This document shows positions 16,635 to 24,552 of a stretch of 64,000 nt of DNA, piece after piece. Position numbers and translations under genes: made by a program. The DNA lies in the NCBI RefSeq assembly GCF_018070565.1, contig NZ_JAGPXL010000005.1, positions 186,001-250,000 on the forward strand, written 5' to 3'. The notes under the pieces were generated by a model. It made no database searches. It saw nothing but the letters and a program-made list of their open reading frames with translations, and was not told where the DNA came from. This stretch comes from Streptomyces sp. B93 (GTDB taxonomy: Bacteria > Actinomycetota > Actinomycetes > Streptomycetales > Streptomycetaceae). Within the stretch, counting starts at the first letter, position 1, and the number at the start of each line of letters is the position of its first letter.

Positions 16635-17618
16635 TCAGTCGAGGAGCGCGGACAGGGCCTGGAAGCTGCGCTCGGCGGCGCCCAGCGAACCGGGCGGGTT
16701 GGGGAGCGTGTTCGGCGCGGTGTCCTGCTCCCAGATGCCGACGTGGGTGCCGCGCGGGCCGATGGAGTGGATGAACCGCTTCCACGGCAGGTCACCGGCG
16801 CCGAACTCGACGATGTCGTAGCCGTTGGCGTTGTCCGCGTTGGTGGCGCCGTCCTTCATGTGGAACAGCGGGTAGCGGTGCGGGAACCGGCGGACGTACG
16901 CGGCCGGGTCGAAGCCCGGGAAGCGGTACTGGCCCACGTACGCCCAGTAGACGTCCAGTTCGAGGTAGACGTGGCGCGGGTCGGTGTTCTCCAGGAACAC
17001 GTCGTACAGCCGGACCTCGGGCTGGTCGGTGGCGAAGGCGAACTCGCCCGCGTGGTTGTGCTGGTAGAGCTTCAGCCCGCGCGCGCTCGCGGCGGCACCC
17101 CAGTCGTTGAACTCCGCGGCGGCGGCGCGGTAGCCGTCTACGGTGTTCACGTTGCTGGGCGCGTTGGCGGTGCCGATGTGCGGCATCCCGAGGGCTTCGG
17201 CGATGTCGAGCTGCCGTTGCAGGTCGGTGCGGAGCGCGTTGATGCCGACGTGGCTGCCGACGGCCTTCAGACCGTTGTCGTCGAGCAGCCGGCGGATCTC
17301 CGGGACGGTGATCTGACGGCCCAGGATGGAGGTCGACTGGGTGTAGCCCGCGAACTCCACCTCGGTGAAGCCCATCCGGGACAGCTCCTCGAAGACCACG
17401 GCGAACCCGAGGGAACTGACCTTGTCCCGGATGCTGTACAGCTGGATGGAGATGCGGTCCCGGGGAATGGTCAACGCCCCCGCGCCGTGGTTGGGTTCGG
17501 CCTCCGCCGCGGCGGCGGGCACGGCTCCCGCCAGGGTGACGGCGCCCACCGCGACGGTGGCACCGGCGGTGGCTCTCAGAAACGACCTGCGGTCGAAATC
17601 CCTGTGTGACGGTCTCAC
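16635..17618 (-). CDS. Tat-exported sugar phosphate isomerase/epimerase (xylose isomerase-like TIM barrel)
   Basis: The 327-residue protein has a Tat signal, DRRSFLRA followed by a hydrophobic stretch ending AVPAAAA. The body matches the AP_endonuc_2 family: ISIQLYSIRD at the start, GFTEVEFAGY, VGSHVGINAL, LKLYQHNHAGEF, YLELDVYWAYVG and FHMKDGA. These include the usual His/Glu/Asp metal ligands. GTG 17618 is chosen because GAGGAG precedes it at correct spacing; an ATG at 17645 would put nine residues ahead. Export of an isomerase-like enzyme is common for keto-sugar or inositol-related members, but the substrate is unknown. The gene is followed by the secreted sugar dehydrogenase, suggesting a joint extracellular sugar-processing role. 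Confidence 0.88.
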   Translation of the reverse strand: MRPSHRDFDRRSFLRATAGATVAVGAVTLAGAVPAAAAEAEPNHGAGALTIPRDRISIQLYSIRDKVSSLGFAVVFEELSRMGFTEVEFAGYTQSTSILGRQITVPEIRRLLDDNGLKAVGSHVGINALRTDLQRQLDIAEALGMPHIGTANAPSNVNTVDGYRAAAAEFNDWGAAASARGLKLYQHNHAGEFAFATDQPEVRLYDVFLENTDPRHVYLELDVYWAYVGQYRFPGFDPAAYVRRFPHRYPLFHMKDGATNADNANGYDIVEFGAGDLPWKRFIHSIGPRGTHVGIWEQDTAPNTLPNPPGSLGAAERSFQALSALLD

Positions 17619-17931
17619 GGTCACTCCTCGTTCGTGTGCGGCCAAGCGCGGGCGGAGCTGAACGGAACACAGGTGGGGGGTGGTTGCTCGGGCACGGCGT
17701 GCGCGGACGCCCCGTCAATCGGGGCATGTCCGCGCAACGTCGGCGAAACGTCCGGGTCGAGGCGAGACAGTAGGAGGCTTTGGCCTCCGGTGTCCATACG
17801 TTGAACCTGAAACGACCCTAACTTTCTCTGAAATCAGCAAAAGAATGCCTGACTCAGGAAAATGTGCGGGCCTACTCGGACGTAGTGGTTGACAGGGGTG
17901 CGGTCAGGGCCGACGCTCGTCACCGCCCGCC
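17619..17931. promoter_or_regulatory. AT-richer control region upstream of the isomerase-like gene
   Basis: This stretch contains no gene. It holds a perfect 6-bp hairpin with a TTTG loop (17773-17788). The block at about 17800-17860 is noticeably richer in A and T than its surroundings and has two CTGAAA copies exactly 21 bases apart (17807 and 17828). Those features suit a promoter/operator for the leftward gene. I could not settle a -35/-10 pair. Confidence 0.4.
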
Positions 17932-18069
17932 ACCGAGCGGAACCCGGCGATCGGCGCCCGCCTCTTCATCAGCCCACGCACGGTCGACTGGCACCTGCGC
18001 AAGACCTTCGGCAAACTCGGCGTCAACTCCCGCAAGCAACTCCAGGCCCATGCGGAGGCCGCCGACCGA
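17932..18069 (+). pseudogene. Remnant of a LuxR-type regulator C-terminus
   Basis: In one plus-strand frame these bases encode IGARLFISPRTVDWHLRKTF, followed by GKLGVNSRKQL. This is the recognition helix and tail of a LuxR-family (large MalT/AraC-like or NarL) DNA-binding domain. Nothing upstream encodes the rest of the domain: the preceding residues TERNPA already look degraded (an intact copy would read like TNREIGA), and no start or sensory part exists. The frame runs on beyond the natural end without a stop. It looks like a decayed leftover of a regulator gene, now lying tail-to-tail with the nucleotidyltransferase. Confidence 0.65.
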
Positions 18070-18849
18070 TCACGACCGGGTCCGATGCCCGAGCGCCTCG
18101 CCGTCCCCTCGTCCCTCTGGCCGCATGAGATCCAGGTCGTCGCCCCACGCGTCGAGCACCGCGCCGTGCCCGGCCTCCCGGGCAACCGCCTCGACCAGGC
18201 CGAACAGCCGCCGCTGCACGGACACGTCGCCCGTCGCCGCGATACGGTCCACGGCACGGAGCAGCACGTCGGTGTCCCAGCCGGGCAGGGGCTGTCGGCC
18301 GAGTTCCCACGCCAGGTACTTGTTGTAGGGGCGGGGCCGACGGTCGAGGGCGAACAGCAACTCGAGCAGGAACCGCACGCTGTCGGCGGCGTCCAGACGA
18401 GCGGCGAGGGCCTGGCCGTCCCGGTGGTTCTTGACCGAGCGGTAGAGCGAGTTGGCGTAGGCGTCGAGCCGGCCACCGGCTTCGCGGAACGCCTCCTCGG
18501 CCCCCAGACGAGCCTTGTCCGCCAGGATGCGCGCCAAGCCCCCGCCTAGCCGGTCGAGCACGATCCGGGCGCGGGCGAGGGCGTAGCGCTCGGGGCCCGG
18601 CATCCCGGCCGCACGGAACTCGGTGAGGGAGACGACGACGAGGTCCAGTTCGGCGGTGCGGTGGCCCGCGAACCGGGTGAGGGGGGTCGTGGCGTCATCG
18701 GCGACGACCACGTACAGATCGTGGTCGGAGTGCTCGGTGGTCATGCCGTCGTGGGCGCGGGAGCCCTTGAGGACGAGGCCTACGACAGCGGGGTCGGTGG
18801 TGGCGAGTTCGACGAGGGCGTCGTAGGTGAGGGGCTGCTGAGCAGTCAT
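18070..18849 (-). CDS. Nucleotidyltransferase-fold protein
   Basis: The 259-residue soluble protein has the Pol-beta-type motif GSRAHDGMTTEHSDHDLYVV near residues 29-48, with the GS and DxD-like pair (here DHD), and a third acidic strand ELDLVVVS. The C-terminal ~150 residues are helical (AYANSLYRSVKNHRDG, SVRFLLELLFALDRRPRPYN), as in DUF4037/aminoglycoside-adenylyltransferase-like proteins. It could transfer a nucleotide to an antibiotic, protein or RNA; the substrate is not evident. ATG 18849 is the first conserved start. The C-terminal end is close to a decayed regulator fragment. Divergent from the MFS exporter across 194 bases. Confidence 0.82.
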   Translation of the reverse strand: MTAQQPLTYDALVELATTDPAVVGLVLKGSRAHDGMTTEHSDHDLYVVVADDATTPLTRFAGHRTAELDLVVVSLTEFRAAGMPGPERYALARARIVLDRLGGGLARILADKARLGAEEAFREAGGRLDAYANSLYRSVKNHRDGQALAARLDAADSVRFLLELLFALDRRPRPYNKYLAWELGRQPLPGWDTDVLLRAVDRIAATGDVSVQRRLFGLVEAVAREAGHGAVLDAWGDDLDLMRPEGRGDGEALGHRTRS

Positions 18850-19043
18850 GGTGTGGATCTCCGCTGAGGTTGATGACAGGAATGCCTGCGAGGGCGCCCC
18901 CTTCGTCACGGGGCGCCCCGTCCCGTCCGCGGCTGCGCGGGGGCGGCCGCACCGGAGATCAACGCACGGTCGCACCCTATCCGGGCATGCGACGGGACAG
19001 GGCCGTTCCGGGGCGGGCGGTCCCGGCCGTAGAGTGCGTCGCC

Positions 19044-20321
19044 GTGCCTGCCTCAGCCGATCGGTCCTCGCTCTGGTACGACCCGCAGTTCCTCCTTCTC
19101 GCCTCGGCTCGGACCATCTCCGTGCTGGGCAACGGCTTCGCTCGGGTGGCGCTGGCCTTCGCCGTGCTGGCCCTGCCGGGGGCGACACCGGGGCGGCTGT
19201 CCCTGGTGCTGGCCTGTCAGGCGCTGCCGCAGCTGATGTTCATCCTGGTCGGCGGGGTGATCGCCGACCGCATGTCCCGCGCCCGGCTGATGGTGGTCGC
19301 CGACATCGTGGGCGCCGGGGCCTATGCCGGTCTCGCGGCCCTCGTACTGTCCGGCCACGCGCCGTTGATCCTCGTGTGCGCACTGGCGGTTGTCGCCGGT
19401 ACCGCGACCGCGCTGTTCTCCCCGGCGATGGACGGTCTCGTGCCGTTGGTCGTTCCCGCCGGAAAGCTCCAAGAAGCCAACGGAATGCTCCGCGTGGGCA
19501 CGAACAGCAGCCTGCTGCTGGGGCTGGCGCTGTCCGGTGTCGTCGTCGCCTGGATCGGGGCGGGCTGGGCGCTGGCCCTGAACGCCGTGTCGTTCGTCGT
19601 CAGCGCGGTCCTGACCGCCCGCCTGCGCGTCCCGGGCCGTGCGGCCAGGACGTCCTCCGGCTGGGACGACCTCAGAGAGGGGTGGTCGGCGTTCAGCTCC
19701 CGGCAGTGGCTGTGGGTGGTCGTCGCCCAGTACGCGGTCGTCGTCGCGGCACTCAACGCCCATGTCGGCGTACTGGGACCCCTGGTCGCCGAGGAGGAGC
19801 TGGGAGGCGCCCGCGCCTGGTCGGTCATCGTGGCCGCCCAGGCCCTCGGCACCATCGCCGGAGCCGGGTTGGCGGCGCGCGTTCGGGTGCGCAGACCCGT
19901 ACTCGTAGCAGTCCTGGCCACCTTCCCGGCCGCCCTGCCGATCGCCCTGCTCGCCGCGTCGGCACCGGTGTGGCTGGTCGCGGTGACCATGTTCTGCTCG
20001 GGCGTCGCCGCCGACGTCTTCGCCGTTCTCTGGTCCACGACGATCCAGCGCGAGATCCCGGAGGAGGCCCTCTCCCGCGTCAGCTCCTACGAATGGTTCG
20101 GTTCTCTCGCCTTCGCCCCACTCGGCCTGCTCGCAGCCGGCCCCACGGCCGACGCCATCGGCATCCGGCAGTCCCTGGCCGCATGCGCCACCCTGATCGC
20201 CATCGCCACCTGCGCGGCCCTCCTGTCGCCCCAGGTCCGCGGGCTCGCTCCCGCGGCGACCTCGTCGGTGGCTCAGCGTCGGGACGAGGCGCCCACGGTG
20301 GGTGAGGACAAGGCCCAGTGA
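19044..20321 (+). CDS. MFS transporter (EntS/MFS_3-type exporter)
   Basis: The 425-residue protein has about 12 hydrophobic helices and the MFS loop motif GGVIADRMSRARLM between helices 2 and 3. The helix-1 segment FLLLASARTISVLGNGFARV matches the group that exports siderophores and small drugs. The GTG at 19044 gives a normal N-terminus (short hydrophilic lead, then YDPQFLLL); an ATG at 18987 would add a basic leader. The last 49 bases overlap the 3' end of folD on the opposite strand, so the C-terminal ~15 residues may have been extended by loss of an earlier stop. Confidence 0.88.
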   Translation: MPASADRSSLWYDPQFLLLASARTISVLGNGFARVALAFAVLALPGATPGRLSLVLACQALPQLMFILVGGVIADRMSRARLMVVADIVGAGAYAGLAALVLSGHAPLILVCALAVVAGTATALFSPAMDGLVPLVVPAGKLQEANGMLRVGTNSSLLLGLALSGVVVAWIGAGWALALNAVSFVVSAVLTARLRVPGRAARTSSGWDDLREGWSAFSSRQWLWVVVAQYAVVVAALNAHVGVLGPLVAEEELGGARAWSVIVAAQALGTIAGAGLAARVRVRRPVLVAVLATFPAALPIALLAASAPVWLVAVTMFCSGVAADVFAVLWSTTIQREIPEEALSRVSSYEWFGSLAFAPLGLLAAGPTADAIGIRQSLAACATLIAIATCAALLSPQVRGLAPAATSSVAQRRDEAPTVGEDKAQ

Positions 20322-21172
20322 CCGGCTCCGAGCTGGTGTGCGGCGGCGTCCACGGTCTGGGCGAGGAGAACGGCGATGGTCATCGGCCCGACACCGCCCG
20401 GCACCGGGGTGATCAGACCGGCCCGGGTGACGGCGGTGCCGAAGTCGACGTCGCCGATGTTGCCGGGGTTGTACCCGGCGTCGATCACCACCGCCCCCGG
20501 CTTGATGTCCGCACCGCGGATCAGCCGGGGGCGCCCGACGGCCGCCACCACGACGTCCGCTTCCCGGACGATCGACGACAGGTCCGCCGTACGGGAATGG
20601 CAGTAGGTCACCGTCGCGTCCTCGGCGAGCAGGAGCATGCCGACCGGCTTGCCGAGGATCGGGCTGCGGCCGACCACGACGGCGTGCCTGCCGGGGAGTT
20701 GGACGTCGTACTCCCTCAACAGGCGCATGATCCCGCCCGGGGTGCAGGAGGTGAAGCCCGGCAGGCCGAAGCCCATCGCGGCGAAGGAGCGCATCGTGAC
20801 CCCGTCCACGTCCTTCTCCGGGGCGATGGCCTCGAACGCCGCTCGTTCGTCGATGCCCGGGCCGCAGGGGTGCTGGAGCAGGATGCCGTGCACGTCCGGG
20901 TCGGCGGACAGGTCGGTGAGGGTGTCGACCAGCTCGGTCGTCGTGGTGGTGGCGGGCAGGGCGATGTGCCGGGAGCGGATTCCCGCCTTCGCGCACCTGG
21001 ACCGCTTCATGCGGACGTAGGTGACCGAAGCGGGGTCCTCGCCCACCAGCACCGTCGCCAGGCAGGGGCTGGTTCCGGTACGGCGTGAGATCACCGCCGC
21101 CCTGTCGGCGGCCTGTTCGACGATGCGTCGGGCGAGGCTGGTGCCGTCCATGAGCTGGGCCGTCTGGGACAT
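20273..21172 (-). CDS. folD: FolD-like methylenetetrahydrofolate dehydrogenase/cyclohydrolase, divergent paralogue
   Basis: The 299-residue protein has the FolD two-domain layout. The catalytic tyrosine and lysine lie in TYVRMKRSRCAKAGI, a conserved glutamine in GILLQHP and an aspartate in EKDVDG. The NADP-binding loop is VVVGRSPILGKPVGMLL, followed by CTPGGI-like and VIDAGYN blocks. The usual VQLPLP motif has become LQHPCG, and the stretch after KDVDG is atypical, marking it as a divergent copy rather than the housekeeping folD. GGAAGG precedes ATG 21172; an upstream ATG at 21199 lacks this. It should interconvert one-carbon units on tetrahydrofolate. Its 3' end overlaps the MFS gene by 49 bases. 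Confidence 0.85.
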   Translation of the reverse strand: MSQTAQLMDGTSLARRIVEQAADRAAVISRRTGTSPCLATVLVGEDPASVTYVRMKRSRCAKAGIRSRHIALPATTTTTELVDTLTDLSADPDVHGILLQHPCGPGIDERAAFEAIAPEKDVDGVTMRSFAAMGFGLPGFTSCTPGGIMRLLREYDVQLPGRHAVVVGRSPILGKPVGMLLLAEDATVTYCHSRTADLSSIVREADVVVAAVGRPRLIRGADIKPGAVVIDAGYNPGNIGDVDFGTAVTRAGLITPVPGGVGPMTIAVLLAQTVDAAAHQLGAGHWALSSPTVGASSRR

Positions 21173-21346
21173 GGTTGCCTTCCGGGCGTCGCTGATCACT
21201 CGCCCAGGCGCACGGCATTGACGTCTCGTCAGACCGCTCCCCGGTGGTGCTCCACCTCAGCGCCAGTCACGGCCCGCCCGCCACTGTAGCGGTCGGCATG
21301 CCGCCCTTGGCGGTGTCGACTTCATGGGGGCGGCCGTAAACACAAG

Positions 21347-21386
21347 AACCGGCTTTCCCGGGCCGGTGAGTGCGGGAAAGCCGGTT
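21347..21386 (-). terminator. Strong hairpin terminator after hmp
   Basis: A perfect 13-bp stem, AACCGGCTTTCCC pairing with GGGAAAGCCGGTT, spans a 14-base loop 14 bases beyond the hmp stop. There is no U-tract, as usual in Streptomyces. Confidence 0.8.
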
Positions 21387-21399
21387 CGTCGGGGTGGGG

Positions 21400-22602
21400 T
21401 CAGGACGCGTCCGGGAGCCACAGGTCGGGGCCGAAGACCTCGTAGCGGATGTTGCGGGCGGGGACGCCCTGGGCCAGGAGGGCGGAGCGGGTGGTGCGCA
21501 TGAAGGGCAGAGGGCCGCAGAGGTAGACGGTGGCGTCGGTGGGGACGGGGACGTCGGACAGGTCCATGAGGCCGGTGCGGGCGTCGGGGGCGGTGGGCTC
21601 CGGGTGCTCGTACCAGAACTGGGCGCTGGCTCCGGGCAGACGGTCGACCAGGTCACGGGTCTCGGTGCGCAGCGCGTGCTCCGTTGGGGCGGTGTCGGCG
21701 TGGAACACCTGCACCGGGCGGGCGGAGCCGTCGGCGGCGAGGCGGGCGAGCATGCCGACCATCGGGGTGCAGCCGATGCCCGCGGAGGCGAGGACCAGCG
21801 GGGTGTCGGCGTCGTCGAGGACGATGTCGCCGCACGGCGTGGAGAGTGCCAGTTCGTCACCGGCGCGGACCGTGTCGTGCAGGAGGTTGGAGACCTCGCC
21901 GTCGGGGGCGCCGGCGTCGCCCGTGACGCGCTTGACGGTGATGCGGCGCAGCTCGCCGCCGGGGTCGGAGGACAGGCTGTACTGGCGCAGCTGGTGCACC
22001 CCGTCGGGCATCCGGACGCGGACGCTGACGTACTGCCCGGCGCGGGCGGCCGGGGCGGGCTGCCCGTCGGCGGGGCGCAGGACGAGGGAGACCACGTCGG
22101 AGGTCTCCTCGCGGCGTTCCACCACGGTCCAGGTCCGCCATATGTCGCCCGCCGCGAGCCCGGCCTCCTGGTAGAGCCGCGCCTCCATGGCGATCAGCGC
22201 ACCGGCCATCAGCCAGTACACTTCGTCCCAGACCGCCGCCACCTCGGGCGTGACCGCGTCGCCCAGCACCTCGGCAATCGCGCCGAACAGGTACTTGTGC
22301 ACGATCGTGTACTGGTCGTCGGTGACGCCGACCGCGATGTGCTTGTGCGCGATCCGCTCCAGCAGGGCGTCCGGGCGGGTGTCGGGGTCGGCCAGCAGTG
22401 CGGTGGCGAACCCGGCGATGGACCCGGCCAGGGCCCGGCGCTGGGCGCCGCTGGCCTGGTTGCCGCGGTTGAACATGCCGTCCAGCAGTTCCGGCCGGTC
22501 ACGGAACATGGTGCCGTAGAAACGCTCGGTGATCTGGTCGAGGGCGCCGCCCACGGCGGGCAGGGTGGCCCGGACGACGGCGGCGGACTCTGCGGACAGC
22601 AT
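21400..22602 (-). CDS. hmp: Flavohemoglobin / nitric oxide dioxygenase
   Basis: The 400-residue protein has three parts. The globin domain (1-140) carries the B10 tyrosine in ERFYGTMF, E7 glutamine in RGNQASGAQ and proximal histidine in RIAHKHIAVGV. The ferredoxin-reductase FAD domain (~150-260) has the RQYSLSS motif. The NAD domain has GIGCTPMVGML and YLCGPLPFM. Flavohemoglobins oxidise nitric oxide to nitrate using O2 and NADH, in the cytoplasm. A perfect AGGAGG lies seven bases before ATG 22602. The upstream region contains two DevR/DosR-like palindromes and a possible TATACA -10 box (22672-22667), so control by low oxygen or NO is likely. Confidence 0.96.
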   Translation of the reverse strand: MLSAESAAVVRATLPAVGGALDQITERFYGTMFRDRPELLDGMFNRGNQASGAQRRALAGSIAGFATALLADPDTRPDALLERIAHKHIAVGVTDDQYTIVHKYLFGAIAEVLGDAVTPEVAAVWDEVYWLMAGALIAMEARLYQEAGLAAGDIWRTWTVVERREETSDVVSLVLRPADGQPAPAARAGQYVSVRVRMPDGVHQLRQYSLSSDPGGELRRITVKRVTGDAGAPDGEVSNLLHDTVRAGDELALSTPCGDIVLDDADTPLVLASAGIGCTPMVGMLARLAADGSARPVQVFHADTAPTEHALRTETRDLVDRLPGASAQFWYEHPEPTAPDARTGLMDLSDVPVPTDATVYLCGPLPFMRTTRSALLAQGVPARNIRYEVFGPDLWLPDAS

Positions 22603-22666
22603 GAAGCCTCCTGAGGGTGGTGCGAGGAGAGGGAGGAAGCGCCGCTCGATCGGAGGCGGCTGCACC

Positions 22667-22693
22667 TGTATAGCAACGGGGAACGTCTGTTCC
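22667..22693 (-). promoter_or_regulatory. Candidate hmp promoter with GAAC-N4-GTTC palindrome
   Basis: TATACA (minus strand, 22672-22667) is a plausible -10 box with a ~58-base leader to the hmp ATG. Where a -35 would lie, the inverted repeat GGAACGTCTGTTCC (22680-22693) is present. Its core matches the GAAC-N4-GTTC shape of Gram-positive LexA boxes, but the inner bases fit poorly. Confidence 0.4.
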
Positions 22694-22723
22694 GGGCTGC
22701 CTGTGGGCCTCCGACGGGCATTC

Positions 22724-22738
22724 GGGACCAATGGTCCT
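22724..22738. promoter_or_regulatory. DevR/DosR-like box 1
   Basis: GGGACCAATGGTCCT is an inverted repeat of GGGACC-type half sites, close to the GGGAC...GTCCC pattern bound by DevR/DosR-family regulators (OsdR in Streptomyces). It lies 122 bases upstream of hmp. Confidence 0.6.
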
Positions 22739-22745
22739 GCGGATG

Positions 22746-22759
22746 GGGACCAAGGTCCC
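22746..22759. promoter_or_regulatory. DevR/DosR-like box 2
   Basis: GGGACCAAGGTCCC, a near-perfect palindrome, has its centre 21-22 bases from box 1, so both would lie on the same face of the helix. Confidence 0.65.
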
Positions 22760-22796
22760 GGCCGGGGGTCGGTGACCGGGGGCCGGTGGGCCCTCA

Positions 22797-22820
22797 CCCC
22801 GGGGCCCATGGGCCCCGGGG
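22797..22820. repeat. Perfect 24-bp GC palindrome upstream of beta-helix gene
   Basis: The arms CCCCGGGGCCCA and TGGGCCCCGGGG meet with no spacer at 22808/22809. The site lies 77 bases before the beta-helix gene start. It could be an operator or a cruciform. The central GGGCCCATGGGCCC is a GC-rich relative of the two nearby boxes. Confidence 0.7.
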
Positions 22821-22897
22821 CGCGGCGTGCGGCGTGCGGTTCGGCGGTGGTGCGGCGGGCACTCGGTGGCTGTCGACGCGCGGAAAGGAGCGGTCAG

Positions 22898-24520
22898 ATG
22901 TCCTTCCCCCTGACGGCCGACGCCCGTGAACACGGGCTGACCGGGGACGGCAGCACCAACGACCAGCCCGCGCTGGCGAAACTGGTCGACGCGGCGGGCG
23001 CCGCCCACGCCGCCGACGGACAGCCGCGCGCCATCCATGTCCCGCCCGGCCGGTACGTCATCCAGGACGAGGCCACCGTGTGGCGCAGCGGCGTCTCACT
23101 GATCGGCGCGGGGCGCGGCGTCACCCGCTTCGTCCTCGGCAACCCGGGCAACCCCGCCCAGCCGGTGCCGCTGGCCTGGTTCACCAGCCAGCACCACGGG
23201 GCGGACCGCGGCAACCATCTCGCCGACGTCACCTTCGCGCACTTCGAGATCGACGGCTCGGGCGTGTGGACCGAGGCGTACGATCCGCTGGCCAAGGGGC
23301 TGGGCCTCCAGTACGTGCTGCGGGGGCGCTTCACCGACCTGCACATCCACGACACCGCCGCGACCGGGTTCGGCTGCGACTTCCTCCAGGACACCGTCGT
23401 CGAGGGCGTGCTCGCCGCCCGGTGCGGACGCCAGGACCCCGGCGACCGCATGGGCGGCGCCGGGATCGGGATCGGCATCGGCGGCTGGGGCATGGTCGAA
23501 CGGCTCACGGTGACCTCGTGCACGGCGATCGGCAACGGCACCAACGGCATCTTCGTCGAACTCCAGCAGGAGGAGTGGCCCCCGCCGCGCGGCATCCGCA
23601 TCACCGCCTGCCACGCCGAGGACAACCGCTTCGGCATCTCCGACTGGGGCGCCGACGGCCTGCTCGTCACCTCCTCGACCATGCTGTCCAACCACGAGGC
23701 CGGTTTCGACGTGTCCTCCCAGGGCACCGCGGGCGTCGGCGGGCGCGGCGGCATCGTCACCGGCTGCGTCATCGACGGCAACGTCCGCGACGGCGTCGGC
23801 CTCGGCAACACCCCCGGCCCGTACGCCCTGCGCGGCAACCGCATCAGCGACAACGGGCGCTACGGCTACTGGCAGCACAACCTCGAGGGCGGCGACCAGG
23901 AACCCGCCACCGACATCGTGCTGGAGTCCAACGAGTTCCGCGACAACGCCCTCGACGGCATCCGCGTCGACGCCGGGATGCGCAACCCGTCCATCCTGCA
24001 CAACCGCTTCCGCAACAACGGCCGCCGCCGCGCACCCGCCACCGAGGGCGGCGGCGACGGGGTGCGGCACGGCAGCCTGACCCTCACCGACGAGCACGCC
24101 GACTGGCCGCCGGACGGGCACCGCGGCAAGCGGCTGACGCTGGCGGACGGCCGTACCGCCCTGGTCACCTTCAACACCGCGACGCAGTTGGCGCTGGCCC
24201 CGTGGCGGCCCGGAGCGGGCACCGCCTGGCCGCCCGACGACGTACCCGCCCCCGGCGCCGCCTACCGGCTGCCCGGAGCCGGCGGACCGTGCGCCGGACT
24301 GACCGTGGCCGCCGCCCTGACCGGTGCCCACCTGCGCGGCAACCGGTTCTGGGACGACCAGGGGGACCCCACCCAGACCCACGGTCTGTGGATCGCCCCC
24401 GACGGCGGCTGGCACGGCGGCCGGGCCGACGGCAACGACTTCGGCGCCGACCCGGCGGCGGCGACCCGCCTCGACACCCCGCCCGACGACCCCGACCGCT
24501 GGCACGACAACGACCCCTGA
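22898..24520 (+). CDS. Right-handed beta-helix protein (pectate-lyase-like fold)
   Basis: The 540-residue protein begins with a Pectate_lyase_3-type segment (LTADAREHGLTGDGSTNDQPAL). It continues with many short turns of the form xxxNxIxxN (ESNEFRDNALDGIRVD, ILHNRFRNNGRR) diagnostic of parallel beta-helix coils. No signal peptide is seen, so it is cytoplasmic or uses another export route. Members of this fold act as polysaccharide lyases, epimerases or binding scaffolds; catalytic residues cannot be picked out here. GAAAGGAG lies 8 bases before the ATG. It is followed by an alpha/beta hydrolase 32 bases on and probably forms an operon with it. Confidence 0.8.
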   Translation: MSFPLTADAREHGLTGDGSTNDQPALAKLVDAAGAAHAADGQPRAIHVPPGRYVIQDEATVWRSGVSLIGAGRGVTRFVLGNPGNPAQPVPLAWFTSQHHGADRGNHLADVTFAHFEIDGSGVWTEAYDPLAKGLGLQYVLRGRFTDLHIHDTAATGFGCDFLQDTVVEGVLAARCGRQDPGDRMGGAGIGIGIGGWGMVERLTVTSCTAIGNGTNGIFVELQQEEWPPPRGIRITACHAEDNRFGISDWGADGLLVTSSTMLSNHEAGFDVSSQGTAGVGGRGGIVTGCVIDGNVRDGVGLGNTPGPYALRGNRISDNGRYGYWQHNLEGGDQEPATDIVLESNEFRDNALDGIRVDAGMRNPSILHNRFRNNGRRRAPATEGGGDGVRHGSLTLTDEHADWPPDGHRGKRLTLADGRTALVTFNTATQLALAPWRPGAGTAWPPDDVPAPGAAYRLPGAGGPCAGLTVAAALTGAHLRGNRFWDDQGDPTQTHGLWIAPDGGWHGGRADGNDFGADPAAATRLDTPPDDPDRWHDNDP

Positions 24521-24552
24521 CACGCCGGAACGCAGGCAGGAGGCTGACGGCG

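Noticed and set aside
19053..21218. A 721-residue minus-strand frame across the MFS gene and folD
   Set aside because: Shares no family motif, is antisense to both real genes, and is composed of GC-bias repeats.
22797..22820. Perfect palindrome read as a terminator
   Set aside because: It lies upstream of both flanking genes, which diverge from it, and no transcript should end there.
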